From contig JAYTOY010000081.1 in assembly GCA_043747555.1 (NCBI GenBank), forward strand, positions 1 through 64,000: a stretch of DNA of 64,000 bases. The letters are read 5' to 3'. The notes beneath the pieces are model-generated. The model ran no database searches. It had not been told where the DNA came from and was given only the letters and a program-made list of their open reading frames with translations. The translations under genes were made by a program, and so were the position numbers. Each line of letters starts with the position of its first letter. The first letter of the stretch is position 1. Positions 36,717-46,073 of this stretch are shown piece after piece. Source of the DNA: JAYWDA01 sp043747555. GTDB taxonomy: Bacteria > Bdellovibrionota > Bdellovibrionia > Bdellovibrionales > Bdellovibrionaceae.

Positions 36717-36728
36717 AGGTATTTTTAA

Positions 36729-37763
36729 GTGTTCACGTATATCTTCAGGCGACTGCTTTTACTGATCCCCACTTTCTTGGGGATCACAGTCCTTACATTC
36801 TTTTTAATTAATATGGCACCTGGTGGACCCGTGGAGCAAAAGCTTCAAGCTATTCGCTTTGGTCGTGGCGGTGGAGAAGGCGGCGGCAGCACCAACGGGG
36901 GCGGTCGTACTTCCGGTGTTAATGAAGAGATCGTGGCCGCTTTAAAAAAGCAATACGGTTTTGATAAGCCGGTTCATGTCAGGTACTGGATTTGGTTAAA
37001 AAATATTTCGAATCTTGATTTCGGCAACAGCTTCACCTACGAAGAACCTGTTATCGATGTGATTGCCAGCAAATTTCCTGTGTCCCTGCAGTTTGGCGTC
37101 GTTTCCTTACTTCTCACTTACTTAATATGTATTCCACTGGGTGTTATGAAAGCAATCAAGGCGGGTGGACCCCTGGATCGAATTTCAGGATTAATCCTCT
37201 ACTTCGCTTACGCGGTTCCCTCTCTAGTTTTAGGCATTTTTCTGATCGTATTTTTTGCTGGCAGCAGCCACTTCAGTTGGTTTCCTATTGGTGGATTAAA
37301 GTCTGATAATTACGAATCCATGTCAGTCATCGCTCAGATTTTAGATCGGGCTCATCATTTTATCCTTCCAATCATTTGCTATATGTTGGGCGGCTTTACC
37401 GAGCTGACCATGCTGACCAGAAATTCAATGCTGGATGTGATTAAATCAGATTACATCAGAACAGCGCGGGCCAAAGGGGTGCGTGAAAAAACAGTGATTT
37501 TTAAACATGCGCTAAGAAATGCTTTAATTCCTGTAGCGACCGGTCTTGGTGGATTTTTTAGTGTGTTCCTAGCGGGCTCTTTGATTATTGAAACAATTTT
37601 TAACTTGGATGGAATTGGTCTGCTTGGATACAAATCCGCACTGACTCGTGATTATAATGTTGTGATGGGTCTGACCTTTTTGTCGTCCGTCGTTTTACTG
37701 TTGGGTCGATTATTCAGCGATATCGTGTATGTCCTGATTGATCCAAGAATCGATTTTAAATAA
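36729..37763 (+). CDS. yejB: Peptide ABC transporter permease (YejB-like)
   Basis: The 344-residue protein has six TM segments. NMAPGGPVEQKLQAIRFG and the glycine-rich insert after it, KQYGFDKPVHVRYW, FTELTMLTRNSMLDVIKSD and the C-terminal VLIDPRIDFK match E. coli YejB closely. The EAA-type loop is in RAKGVREKTVIFKHALRNA. It lies 12 bp after yejA, and the stop TAA overlaps the start ATG of yejE by one base. Confidence 0.9.
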   Translation: MFTYIFRRLLLLIPTFLGITVLTFFLINMAPGGPVEQKLQAIRFGRGGGEGGGSTNGGGRTSGVNEEIVAALKKQYGFDKPVHVRYWIWLKNISNLDFGNSFTYEEPVIDVIASKFPVSLQFGVVSLLLTYLICIPLGVMKAIKAGGPLDRISGLILYFAYAVPSLVLGIFLIVFFAGSSHFSWFPIGGLKSDNYESMSVIAQILDRAHHFILPIICYMLGGFTELTMLTRNSMLDVIKSDYIRTARAKGVREKTVIFKHALRNALIPVATGLGGFFSVFLAGSLIIETIFNLDGIGLLGYKSALTRDYNVVMGLTFLSSVVLLLGRLFSDIVYVLIDPRIDFK

Positions 37764-38794
37764 TGGGACTTGTCGAAAAATATTTAATCACCAACGAATT
37801 AAATATCCGGCGCTATCGTCGCTTTAAAAAAGATAAAGTCGCGATCTTTTCTGTGTTTGTGATTTTAAGTTTAATTTTCCTTAGCTGCACCGCTGAACTG
37901 TGGGTAAATAATCGTCCGCACGTGGTGAAATATCATGGCCAATTATACTTCCCTCTGGTGAAGGATTATCATCCCTCAGAATTAGGGATCGAAGATGAAG
38001 TCGTCACAGATTATCGTGCTTTAAAATTAGATGAAGGTGATTGGTGGATTTGGCCCATCATTCAATGGGATCCTTTTGAAAGTAATAAAGCTCTTTCTGA
38101 ATACCCGGCACCACCCTCCAAGCAAAATTGGTTTGGAACGGACGATCGCGGTCGAGATGTTTTAACTCGGCTGATTTATGGTCTGCGCTACACACTGGCT
38201 TATGCCTTATCGGTTTGGTTTCTATCTTATTTGTCTGGTTGTTTAGCCGGAGCCTTTATGGGTTATGCCGGCGGCCGCGTGGATTTAGTCGGTTCAAGAA
38301 TTGTTGAAGTGGTTGAAAGTATGCCGGCCTTTTTTGTGATCATTACGGCGGTCGCTTTATTTTCGCCAACGCTCCCTTTGCTCATTTTGATCAATGTCAT
38401 CTTTGGTTGGACGTCGATATCTGGTTATATGCGGGCGCAATTTTTATCACTTAGAAAACGTGAATACGTTGAAGCGGCACGAGCCATTGGTTCCAGCCAC
38501 TGGCGAATTATTTCAAAACATATTTTTCCAAACGCATTAACGCCTATTGTGACTTTCGCGCCGTTTACGATTGCAGCGAATGTTATTTCGCTGGCGTATT
38601 TGGATTATTTAGGTTTAGGACTCATCCCACCAACACCCAGTTGGGGAGAACTATTGGGCCAAGCTCAAAAATATTTCACCATCGCCGAGTGGCTTGTATG
38701 GGCTCCATCTGGAGCATTATTGATCACATTAACCATGCTAATTAATATCGGTCTTGCTATTCGCGATGCCTTCGATTCGAAATATTCGGTCTAG
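37763..38794 (+). CDS. yejE: Peptide ABC transporter permease (YejE-like)
   Basis: The 343-residue permease has an N-terminal TM followed by a periplasmic domain (VVKYHGQLYFPLVKDY, PPSKQNWFGTDDRGRDVL) that matches YejE. The EAA loop is EYVEAARAIGSSHWRIISKHI. No ATPase gene follows; the YejF function is presumably supplied by the DppD/DppF-type genes at 51-53 kb or elsewhere. Confidence 0.9.
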   Translation: MGLVEKYLITNELNIRRYRRFKKDKVAIFSVFVILSLIFLSCTAELWVNNRPHVVKYHGQLYFPLVKDYHPSELGIEDEVVTDYRALKLDEGDWWIWPIIQWDPFESNKALSEYPAPPSKQNWFGTDDRGRDVLTRLIYGLRYTLAYALSVWFLSYLSGCLAGAFMGYAGGRVDLVGSRIVEVVESMPAFFVIITAVALFSPTLPLLILINVIFGWTSISGYMRAQFLSLRKREYVEAARAIGSSHWRIISKHIFPNALTPIVTFAPFTIAANVISLAYLDYLGLGLIPPTPSWGELLGQAQKYFTIAEWLVWAPSGALLITLTMLINIGLAIRDAFDSKYSV

Positions 38795-38849
38795 ATCATT
38801 AATCTCATTAGCATCTAAAGTATCACCAGTCTGAACTCGGTGACCGTCT

Positions 38850-38934
38850 GAAACTGCCCCACTTAAGCCCTTTAAATATCAGAACAATCTTGAGGCGTAA
38901 AGCTGCCCTAAGCACACTTAAGTGAGGCAGTTTC
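38850..38934. repeat. Inverted repeat of 18-nt arms downstream of yejE
   Basis: GAAACTGCCCCACTTAAG (38850-38867) is the reverse complement of CTTAAGTGAGGCAGTTTC (38917-38934) except for one base. The spacer is 49 nt. A third partial copy, AACTGCCTCACTTAA, lies in a terminator-like hairpin at 39414-39428. It could be a transcript-end structure, a miniature mobile element or remnant. Confidence 0.65.
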
Positions 38935-39067
38935 TTACCGTCTGGGGACTGGGGGGCACCTATCAAATCGTGTAAATTCAACCTACCAATTTAAGAATAT
39001 TTAAGGACATTAATGACTTTTGTGACTTTGTAGAGTAGATATTCTCCTAACATCAAACGGAGGATTT
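38935..39067. other. Remaining intergenic sequence before the small exported gene
   Basis: No gene is visible. The segment ends with a GGAGG ribosome site (39059-39063) for the next gene. No convincing -35/-10 pair was found. Confidence 0.4.
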
Positions 39068-39388
39068 ATGAAAAAAATGTTAGCGATTTTAACGCTGATA
39101 CTGGCGCCAACCCTAGCTCTTGCAGGATCAAATGTGACCTGTGATGGCGTTTCTGATCCAAATATAACTCTCATACTCATTGTCAAGAATGCTAAAATAC
39201 TTCAGATGCGTGCACAGCCCCAAGGCTCATTACCACCTAGCTTTGGAATTCGATTCGCTCGAGATAATGGACGATCTTCACTTTACACAGTGAGTGGCGT
39301 CGGCGGATTTTTAGAAGTTCAAAACTCAGTTTTACGTAATGAGGGCGGATGGTTAACTTTTGCAGGCGAAAGATTTGAGTGTAATTAA
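39068..39388 (+). CDS. Small exported protein of unknown function
   Basis: The 106-residue product has a clean signal peptide (MKKMLAILTLILAPTLALAG) and two Cys residues in the mature part (VTCDGV and RFECN), likely a disulfide. No family was recognised. GGAGG precedes the ATG. It is flanked on both sides by copies of the AACTGCC repeat. Confidence 0.65.
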   Translation: MKKMLAILTLILAPTLALAGSNVTCDGVSDPNITLILIVKNAKILQMRAQPQGSLPPSFGIRFARDNGRSSLYTVSGVGGFLEVQNSVLRNEGGWLTFAGERFECN

Positions 39389-39410
39389 ATTTAAAAGCAG
39401 TTTGAGCTTT

Positions 39411-39442
39411 AGCAACTGCCTCACTTAATTGGAGCAGTTGCT
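39411..39442. terminator. Bidirectional hairpin between convergent genes
   Basis: AGCAACTGC (39411-39419) and GCAGTTGCT (39434-39442) form a perfect 9-bp stem with a 14-nt loop, between the small exported gene and the serine-hydrolase-like gene. No strong T-tract follows on either strand. The left arm and loop share 15 nt with the inverted repeat at 38850-38934. Confidence 0.55.
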
Positions 39443-39456
39443 GATTTCGAGTCACC

Positions 39457-40452
39457 TTATCGAAATAGCTGAAGAATTTCTTTAGGAAAGTCCACCCAAT
39501 CCTGTTCAGACTTATTTTGTTCTTTAGGAACTAGTGTCCGCAGCCTAAGAGACACTATTTTTTTCTCAGGGATAACAACTAGATACTGTCCTTGATCACC
39601 GATTATGTACGCTGCTGTCATGCCATTTTGCCTTAGCAGATTCCAATTCATGCCAAAGTCAGAATTTTTTTCGGATGGTTTTTGAATTTGTTCAAGCCAG
39701 GTTTGCGATAATATTTTTTTACCGTCCCAGACTCCATTTTGTGCCCAAAGGTTGCCGATTTTTAAAATATCATAATTTCTAAGTTTTAAACCGCTGGCAG
39801 AATTAATATGACCCAGCTTATCTTTATCCCAGCCCCATTTTTGAATTCCTAATGGCTCCATCAGCTTATTTTTTACAAGAGCCTCGGAATCATTGTCCGT
39901 CGCTTTTGAAATCACAAATCCCAGAAGTAAAGAATTCGTATCAGACTCAACAAAAGAATCGCCCGGCTCTTTGCGAGGAAGTTGGGATTTAACCCACGCC
40001 CAGCTGTCAGAAGCCTTGTACCAAGGATCTTTCTCATCATCAGAAAACCCAGTGGTGTGATAAAGCAAATTCAGAACTTTTATTTGCGAACGATTATCAA
40101 CCCACTCAGGAATCCATTGAGCCAGCGAACTTTCTAAGGTTACATTCCCCTCATCCATTAAAGACCCTAAAGCCAACGTAATAATTCCCGGAGTCATGCC
40201 TTGCAGATAATAAAAAGTCAGCGGGCTTTCCCAATTATTTTCGACTAAAAACTTTCCATCTTGAAAGATGATCAGACTTCCGGTTTTATTGTCTTCGGCT
40301 TTTTTGATGAAAGCTTCGAAATTAAAAGGATTCTTCTTGGATTTTTTAGATTTTTTTGAAATGACTGGTTTTTTAGCAGAAGTTTTTTTTGCGGCAAAGG
40401 TCGGTCCAAAAAAAAAGCAGATTAAAATAAATATTAAAAGTTTTTTCACCAT
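39457..40452 (-). CDS. Beta-lactamase-fold serine hydrolase homologue, catalytically degenerate
   Basis: The 331-residue exported protein has a signal peptide and a Lys-rich linker (residues 20-41), then a PF00144-like fold: LIIFQDGKFL, LALGSLMDEG, LLYHTTGF, SLLLGFVISKAT. The SxxK nucleophile motif is replaced by GMTP (85-88), and the YxN tyrosine by Glu169 in SFVESDTNS. Both key residues are absent, so it is unlikely to hydrolyse. It may bind peptidoglycan or act as a decoy. It is monocistronic. Confidence 0.75.
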   Translation of the reverse strand: MVKKLLIFILICFFFGPTFAAKKTSAKKPVISKKSKKSKKNPFNFEAFIKKAEDNKTGSLIIFQDGKFLVENNWESPLTFYYLQGMTPGIITLALGSLMDEGNVTLESSLAQWIPEWVDNRSQIKVLNLLYHTTGFSDDEKDPWYKASDSWAWVKSQLPRKEPGDSFVESDTNSLLLGFVISKATDNDSEALVKNKLMEPLGIQKWGWDKDKLGHINSASGLKLRNYDILKIGNLWAQNGVWDGKKILSQTWLEQIQKPSEKNSDFGMNWNLLRQNGMTAAYIIGDQGQYLVVIPEKKIVSLRLRTLVPKEQNKSEQDWVDFPKEILQLFR

Positions 40453-40501
40453 GGAGGATTAGTGTATTCCATGGTGAAAAATCAAACAGTCCAGATTATT
40501 T

Positions 40502-42409
40502 TTATTCGGCTTCTTCCAGGTAGGTGTAGCCCGACAGCCCCTCTTCATAATGTTTTATGAGGAGTTTTGCCTCTTGTTTTGTGATCGTGCCTTTTTGAAT
40601 GCTTTCTTCTGTCGCCTGACGAACGCTATCGACCATTTCAGTGCGGCCATACTGGACGTACGTAAGAACTTCCGTCACCGTATCTCCCGGCACATAATGA
40701 TCGATTGTGTAGCCTGCTTCGCTCAGTGAAATATGAACGGCATCGGTGTCACCGAAAAGATTATGAAGGTCTCCTAAGATCTCTTGGTAAGCACCCGTTA
40801 AAAAGACGCCGACATAATAAGGCTGACCGTGTTCGTAGTTGTGCAGTTGAATCGTATCTTTAAAATCACCAGTGATCGTATCAATAAATTTCTCGATCTT
40901 ACCGTCAGAATCACAAGTTAGATCAGCTAAAGTGGCAGATGTCGAAGGCTCTTCATTCAGTCGATGAATTGGCATCACCGGAAAAACCTGTCCCACGGCC
41001 CATGAATCAGGAACAGATTGAAACACTGAAAAGTTACAAAAGTATGTATCGCATAATTCTTGTGAAAGCCTGGCCAAAATATCTTCACAATCAGGAGTCA
41101 CCTTTGCAATAGATAGCATCTTTGTTGCAATCGCAAAGTACATGCTTTCACACCAAGCTCGTTGTTCCAAAGAAACTACACCGTAAGTAAAGAGCTGCAA
41201 AGTTTCATCTTTTGACTGAGTTAAATCATTGAAACACTCGTTGATGTTATCGCGATTCACTTTTTCAAAAATATACTGCATGTCCTGCATGATCCGAGGA
41301 TCTGATTTAATGGCAGGGCGGGGAGGCGTATGACGGAATAAATTATTTACACCCATAACATTAAAAACTAAAACTGAGTGATGGGCGACCAGGGCGCGAC
41401 CGGACTCGGTCACAATATTAGGATGCGGAATTCCCTTTTCATCGCACAAAGCTTGTAAGGTCGAAACAACGTCGTTGGCATATTCTTGTTCACTGTAATT
41501 AATCGAGCTGTCTGAATTGCCAGTGCCATCGTAGTCAACACCCAGACCGCCACCAACATCGATGTATTTAAGTTCTGCGCCCATGGCATAAAGCTCTGTG
41601 AAAAATCGAGCGCCTTCTTTTAATGAAGATTTAATGCTAGAAATCGACGGGACTTGCGAACCAATATGATAGTGAAGCAATTGCAAGCAATCCAGCAGAC
41701 CTTCTTTTTTCAGAAGCTCAACACCTTCAACAATTTCAACTGCCGTCAGACCAAACTTAGAGCGAGCCCCTGAAGAGTCAACCCATTTACCCGCACCCTG
41801 CGTATTCAGCTTTGCACGGAAGCCAATCTGTGGCCGAGTATTAAGTTTTTTTGCCGCTGCAATAATCATCGGAAGTTCTTCACGACGATCCACAACAATG
41901 ATCGTGTTGCGACCTAATTTTTGCGAAAGTAAAGCGGTCTCAATGTACTCGACGTCCTTAAATCCATTGCAAATAATCACTGCGTTCGGAGTGTTCATCA
42001 AAGCAAGAACGACTAAAAGTTCAGGTTTTGACCCGCATTCTAAACCAAGGCGTAAATCTTTTCCGAATTTTACCAGTTCCTGGACCAAATGTTTTTGTTG
42101 ATTTACTTTGATCGGATAAACGCCGCAGTATTGACCTTTGTAACCGTGATCAATAAATGCTTTTTGGAAACAGCCGTGCAAAAGTTCGACGCGGGCTTTA
42201 ATGATATCTTGAAAGCGGATCATGATCGGAATTCTGATCCCACGATCCAAAAGATCCTGAGTCAGCTCATACAAATCAACTTGCGGACCTTGGCTGCCGG
42301 CAGGGGTGACAATGACGTTTCCCTGCGAGTTGATTTTAAAATAACCGCTTCCCCAGTTGTTAATGCCATACAGGGACGCACTTTTTTCAACACTCCAAGA
42401 TTCTGACAT
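40502..42409 (-). CDS. speA: Biosynthetic arginine decarboxylase
   Basis: The 635-residue fold type III PLP enzyme is typical for SpeA. GVYPIKVNQQKHLV carries the PLP lysine, HYHIGSQVPSI, KYIDVGGGLGVDYDG and NIVTESGRALVAHHSVLV are the conserved blocks. It makes agmatine from arginine and works with SpeB (33.8-34.9 kb) to form putrescine. It follows leuS by 32 bp on the same strand, suggesting a shared transcript. Confidence 0.95.
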   Translation of the reverse strand: MSESWSVEKSASLYGINNWGSGYFKINSQGNVIVTPAGSQGPQVDLYELTQDLLDRGIRIPIMIRFQDIIKARVELLHGCFQKAFIDHGYKGQYCGVYPIKVNQQKHLVQELVKFGKDLRLGLECGSKPELLVVLALMNTPNAVIICNGFKDVEYIETALLSQKLGRNTIIVVDRREELPMIIAAAKKLNTRPQIGFRAKLNTQGAGKWVDSSGARSKFGLTAVEIVEGVELLKKEGLLDCLQLLHYHIGSQVPSISSIKSSLKEGARFFTELYAMGAELKYIDVGGGLGVDYDGTGNSDSSINYSEQEYANDVVSTLQALCDEKGIPHPNIVTESGRALVAHHSVLVFNVMGVNNLFRHTPPRPAIKSDPRIMQDMQYIFEKVNRDNINECFNDLTQSKDETLQLFTYGVVSLEQRAWCESMYFAIATKMLSIAKVTPDCEDILARLSQELCDTYFCNFSVFQSVPDSWAVGQVFPVMPIHRLNEEPSTSATLADLTCDSDGKIEKFIDTITGDFKDTIQLHNYEHGQPYYVGVFLTGAYQEILGDLHNLFGDTDAVHISLSEAGYTIDHYVPGDTVTEVLTYVQYGRTEMVDSVRQATEESIQKGTITKQEAKLLIKHYEEGLSGYTYLEEAE

Positions 42410-42441
42410 TAATTCTTCCCCCGGCTAATTATTTCGCCTGA

Positions 42442-44838
42442 CTATTTAACTATCAGATTCAATATTTTCCCGGGTTTGTAAATAACTTTATCAATATTTT
42501 TTCCTCCTAGCGCTGCTAGAACCGTCGGAATCTTCTGAGCCTCTTCCAGTGCGGTTTTTTCAGGGGCATCAACAGCGATTTCAATAGTTCCACGCATTTT
42601 ACCGTTCACTTGCACTCCCAAAGTCGCTGTAATGTCGGTGACGAAACTTGGATTAAATTTTGGCCAAGGTGCCAGGGAAACAAAGTCTTTTTCCCCCAGA
42701 ATAGTCCACATTTCTTCGGCCATGTGTGGAGCAAAGGGCATCAACAGCTGCACCAGCGGCTTTAATGCGGCTCTAGGCTTGATTTCCAGTCGATAGAGCT
42801 CGTTGACTAAAATCATCATGGCGCTGATTGCTGTGTTGAATCCCATATTTTCGATATCTTCTGTGACCTTTTTAATCGTTTTGTGCAGAATTTTTTCGGC
42901 CTCAGGGGGGAGAGCCACATCAGTGGCGTGACACTGCCCTTCGTCATTGGCAACCATTCGCCAGACGCGATCTAAAAAGCGGCGAACGCCATCAATCCCC
43001 TTATCAGACCAGGGCTTATCTTTATCCATAGGACCTAAGAAGCTAATATAGGTTCGTAAAATATCGGCGCCGTATTTGCCGTGCAATTCGTCGAGGTTAA
43101 CGAAATTGCCTCGGGATTTAGAAATTTTTTCGCCATCAGTTCCTAAGATAAGGCCTTGATGAGCTAATTTTTTAAAGGGCTCCTCATGGGAAACGATCCC
43201 AGCATCAAACAAAACTTTTTGCCAAAATCGAGCGTATAAAAGATGTCCTACGGTGTGTTCGGCGCCGCCCACATACAAATCAACAGGCATCCAATATTTT
43301 TGCGCTTCAAAAGAAAAAGGGTCCTGTTCATTCAAGGGGTCTGTATACCGTAAGAAGTACCACGAAGACCCCGCCGAGCCCGGCATCGTGTCTGTTTCTC
43401 GAAAACCCTTTTCTCCGTCTTTATCCGTGTATTCCATCCAAGATTTATTGCGAGCTAACGGCGCTTCACCTTTTTCTGAGGGTTGATAGTCGCTGACTTC
43501 CGGCAGAAGAACAGGAAGTTCATTTTTCGGTAAAGTCTTTAGCCCTTTTTGCGGAAAATGCACAACAGGAAAAGGTTCGCCCCAGTATCTTTGGCGACTG
43601 AAAAGCCAGTCGCGAAATTTATACTGAATCTCTTTTTGGCCAATGCCATTTTCTTGTAAATGTTCTGTCATTCGGTGAATGGCATCGTTTTTTTCTAAGC
43701 CGTTTAAAAAATGACTGTTGATTAGTTTTCCGTCGCCTTCAAAAGGAAGTTCATCTGAACTTTCAAGAACTCGAACAATGGAAAGCCCGAATTTTTTAGC
43801 AAATTCAAAATCTCTGGCATCGTGACCGGGCACACCCATGATAGCGCCAGTGCCATAATCCATCAAAACATAGTCGCTGATATAAATTGGAATTTGAATA
43901 TTTGGATCCAGCGGGTGCTGGGCAAAAGCGCCTGTCATTTCACCGGTTTTTTCAGTGGCGGCTTTGCGATCGACTTCGCTTTTGCCGGCGGATTTTTTAA
44001 TGTAAGCATCGACCGCCGCTTTTTTTTCAAAGGTCGTGATAAAAGGAATCAATGGATGTTCCGGCGCTAGAACCATAAAAGTAACGCCAAACAAAGTATC
44101 AGGTCGGGTTGTGAAAACTGAAATTTCATGGGTTTTAATCTTAAAAGTGACTTGCGCCCCTTCAGATTTTCCAATCCAGTTTCGCTGCCCCTCTTTTGTG
44201 CGATGGGGCCAATCCACTTTATCTAAGTCATGTAATAATCGTTCAGCGTAATCTGTAATTTTCAGCATCCACTGTTTCATGGGTTGTCGAAATACTGGAT
44301 GGCCACCGCGTTCGCTTTTTCCGTCCACCACTTCTTCATTGGCCAACACAGTTCTTAAAGCAGGACACCAGTTGACCGGCACTTCTTTTTGATAGGCAAG
44401 CCCGCGATCATGAAGCTTGGTAAAAATATATTGGGTCCATTTGTAAAATTTTGGATCACAGGTTGAAATTTCCCGACTCCAGTCAAAGCTAAAGCCAAAA
44501 GACTTTAATTGCCGGCGAAAAGTTTCAATCGCTTGGTCTGTTGTTTTTGAAGGGTGGACACCCGTTTGAATAGCATATTGTTCAGCCGGCAAGCCAAAAG
44601 CGTCGTAGCCCATCGGATGAAGAACGTTAAAGCCTTGGGCTCGCTTATACCGCGAAATAATATCTGTCGGCGTGTACGAGGCAATGTGGCCAATGTGCAG
44701 GCCTGATCCCGAAGGGTAAGGAAACATATCTAAAGCAAAGTACTTAGGTCGAGTCGACTTGTTATCGGCTTGGAAAGTTTTTTTCTCTATCCAGCGCTTT
44801 TGCCAAGCAGATTCTGTGTCCAAGGGCTTGTATGTCAT
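42442..44838 (-). CDS. leuS: Leucyl-tRNA synthetase
   Basis: The 798-residue class I synthetase has HIGH at 48-51 and KISKS in EKISKSRGNFVNL, an intact CP1 editing domain (TTRPDTLFGVTFMVLAPEHP) and the leucine-specific region. It is somewhat shorter than E. coli LeuS (860). GAGG lies 5 nt before the ATG. The gene is divergent from the diguanylate cyclase gene and precedes speA. Confidence 0.97.
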   Translation of the reverse strand: MTYKPLDTESAWQKRWIEKKTFQADNKSTRPKYFALDMFPYPSGSGLHIGHIASYTPTDIISRYKRAQGFNVLHPMGYDAFGLPAEQYAIQTGVHPSKTTDQAIETFRRQLKSFGFSFDWSREISTCDPKFYKWTQYIFTKLHDRGLAYQKEVPVNWCPALRTVLANEEVVDGKSERGGHPVFRQPMKQWMLKITDYAERLLHDLDKVDWPHRTKEGQRNWIGKSEGAQVTFKIKTHEISVFTTRPDTLFGVTFMVLAPEHPLIPFITTFEKKAAVDAYIKKSAGKSEVDRKAATEKTGEMTGAFAQHPLDPNIQIPIYISDYVLMDYGTGAIMGVPGHDARDFEFAKKFGLSIVRVLESSDELPFEGDGKLINSHFLNGLEKNDAIHRMTEHLQENGIGQKEIQYKFRDWLFSRQRYWGEPFPVVHFPQKGLKTLPKNELPVLLPEVSDYQPSEKGEAPLARNKSWMEYTDKDGEKGFRETDTMPGSAGSSWYFLRYTDPLNEQDPFSFEAQKYWMPVDLYVGGAEHTVGHLLYARFWQKVLFDAGIVSHEEPFKKLAHQGLILGTDGEKISKSRGNFVNLDELHGKYGADILRTYISFLGPMDKDKPWSDKGIDGVRRFLDRVWRMVANDEGQCHATDVALPPEAEKILHKTIKKVTEDIENMGFNTAISAMMILVNELYRLEIKPRAALKPLVQLLMPFAPHMAEEMWTILGEKDFVSLAPWPKFNPSFVTDITATLGVQVNGKMRGTIEIAVDAPEKTALEEAQKIPTVLAALGGKNIDKVIYKPGKILNLIVK

Positions 44839-44982
44839 AGAGGCCTCATATTCTTAGTGCGGAACTTGTAGCGATCTTAGTCCGGTTCTTCGTTGAACCT
44901 AGTAAAGAGTCTGTAGAATTAAATATCAAATTCAAAATCTCGACTCAATGGATTCGACCATTGCCGCGATACGTATATTGAT

Positions 44983-46017
44983 ATGGTAAGTAATGCAGTC
45001 GTAAGATCACCTCGAAGTCGTCGTATCTTGGTGATCGATGAAGATTTAGATAGCTTGAACATCCTCCTGGAGCCCCTTCGTTGGGAAGGTTACGATGCCC
45101 GCGGAGCCCGGAGTGTTCAAGAAGGTCTCCAGCTTATTGAAAGCTGGACGCCGCATATTGCCCTTTTGGACTTGGCTGCTGATCGCGAGGGCATGCATTC
45201 CTTGCATAAAATCCGCCAAAAATTAACCCACAGCTCATGTTTGATCATTTCTGAGGATGCTTCAACAGAAGCCATCATTATGTGTTTGGATGCTGGGGCT
45301 GACGATTATATTATTAAACCTTTTGTTCCCCTTGAACTTTTGGCTCGTATCAGAACGCACCTTCGTATTCGGGATCTGCACGAACAATTAGTGTATGCCA
45401 ATGAAAGACTGAAAGAGCTTGTCGACACCGATGACTTAACCGGTCTTTACAATATGCGATCGCTGTATCAGCGGTTAGAATTTGAAATCGAGCGAGCCCG
45501 CAGATTCAATCGGGGCGTTGTTTGTGTGATGATGGATATGGATTTTTTTAAAACCGTTAATGATGGACATGACCATCTTTTCGGCAGCCATGTGTTGACC
45601 GAAGTCGGTAAGATTATCAAAGAAAACACCCGTAACACTGATATTGCTGCCAGATATGGTGGCGATGAATTTTTAGTGGTTTTAACCGAGGTCAACTATG
45701 AAGGCGCCATTTTGTTTTGTGAACGTCTTCGTCAGAGCGTTGAAACGAAGAACTTTATCAATGGGGAAGATTCTATTCGCCTGACGATTTCGATAGGTTT
45801 TACAACCCATCCCGTGAGTGAAAAAATCAATGCTCGTGAGATGGTTCGGCGCGCAGATCATGCACTATATGAAGCCAAAAGACAGGGACGAAATCGAGTT
45901 TGTTATTTCGAAGCTGAAAGTAACATAAGAGTTCTTAATCCCGCCGGCTCAAGGCCTGCGACGCCCGCTCAGCCGGCCGCTTCAAAAGGTAAAATTAGGA
46001 AGAAAAACGCCAGCTAA
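44983..46017 (+). CDS. Response regulator diguanylate cyclase
   Basis: The N-terminal REC domain has the phosphoacceptor Asp63 (LLDLAADREG), the acidic pocket DED at 19-21 and Lys112 (YIIKPF). The GGDEF domain has an intact GGDEF at 226-230 and an inhibitory-site RNTD at 217-220, five residues before it. So it should make cyclic di-GMP with feedback control. No Shine-Dalgarno is seen; TATATT (44974-44979) lies 3 nt before the ATG. A PilZ protein lies 5 kb away. Confidence 0.92.
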   Translation: MVSNAVVRSPRSRRILVIDEDLDSLNILLEPLRWEGYDARGARSVQEGLQLIESWTPHIALLDLAADREGMHSLHKIRQKLTHSSCLIISEDASTEAIIMCLDAGADDYIIKPFVPLELLARIRTHLRIRDLHEQLVYANERLKELVDTDDLTGLYNMRSLYQRLEFEIERARRFNRGVVCVMMDMDFFKTVNDGHDHLFGSHVLTEVGKIIKENTRNTDIAARYGGDEFLVVLTEVNYEGAILFCERLRQSVETKNFINGEDSIRLTISIGFTTHPVSEKINAREMVRRADHALYEAKRQGRNRVCYFEAESNIRVLNPAGSRPATPAQPAASKGKIRKKNAS

Positions 46018-46039
46018 TTTAGCTAAAAGCATTCTTAAG

Positions 46040-46073
46040 TTGACTCGAAGGATTGGCTTTTTATAGTGATCCT
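46040..46073 (+). promoter_or_regulatory. Predicted leaderless promoter of the CDF transporter gene
   Basis: TTGACT (46040-46045), 16-nt spacer and TATAGT (46062-46067) put the expected transcription start at about 46074, the A of the ATG. This also argues against the TTG at 46053 as start. Confidence 0.55.

Noticed and set aside
38850..38934. Insertion sequence terminal repeats
   Set aside because: No transposase frame between or next to the arms and no target duplication found.
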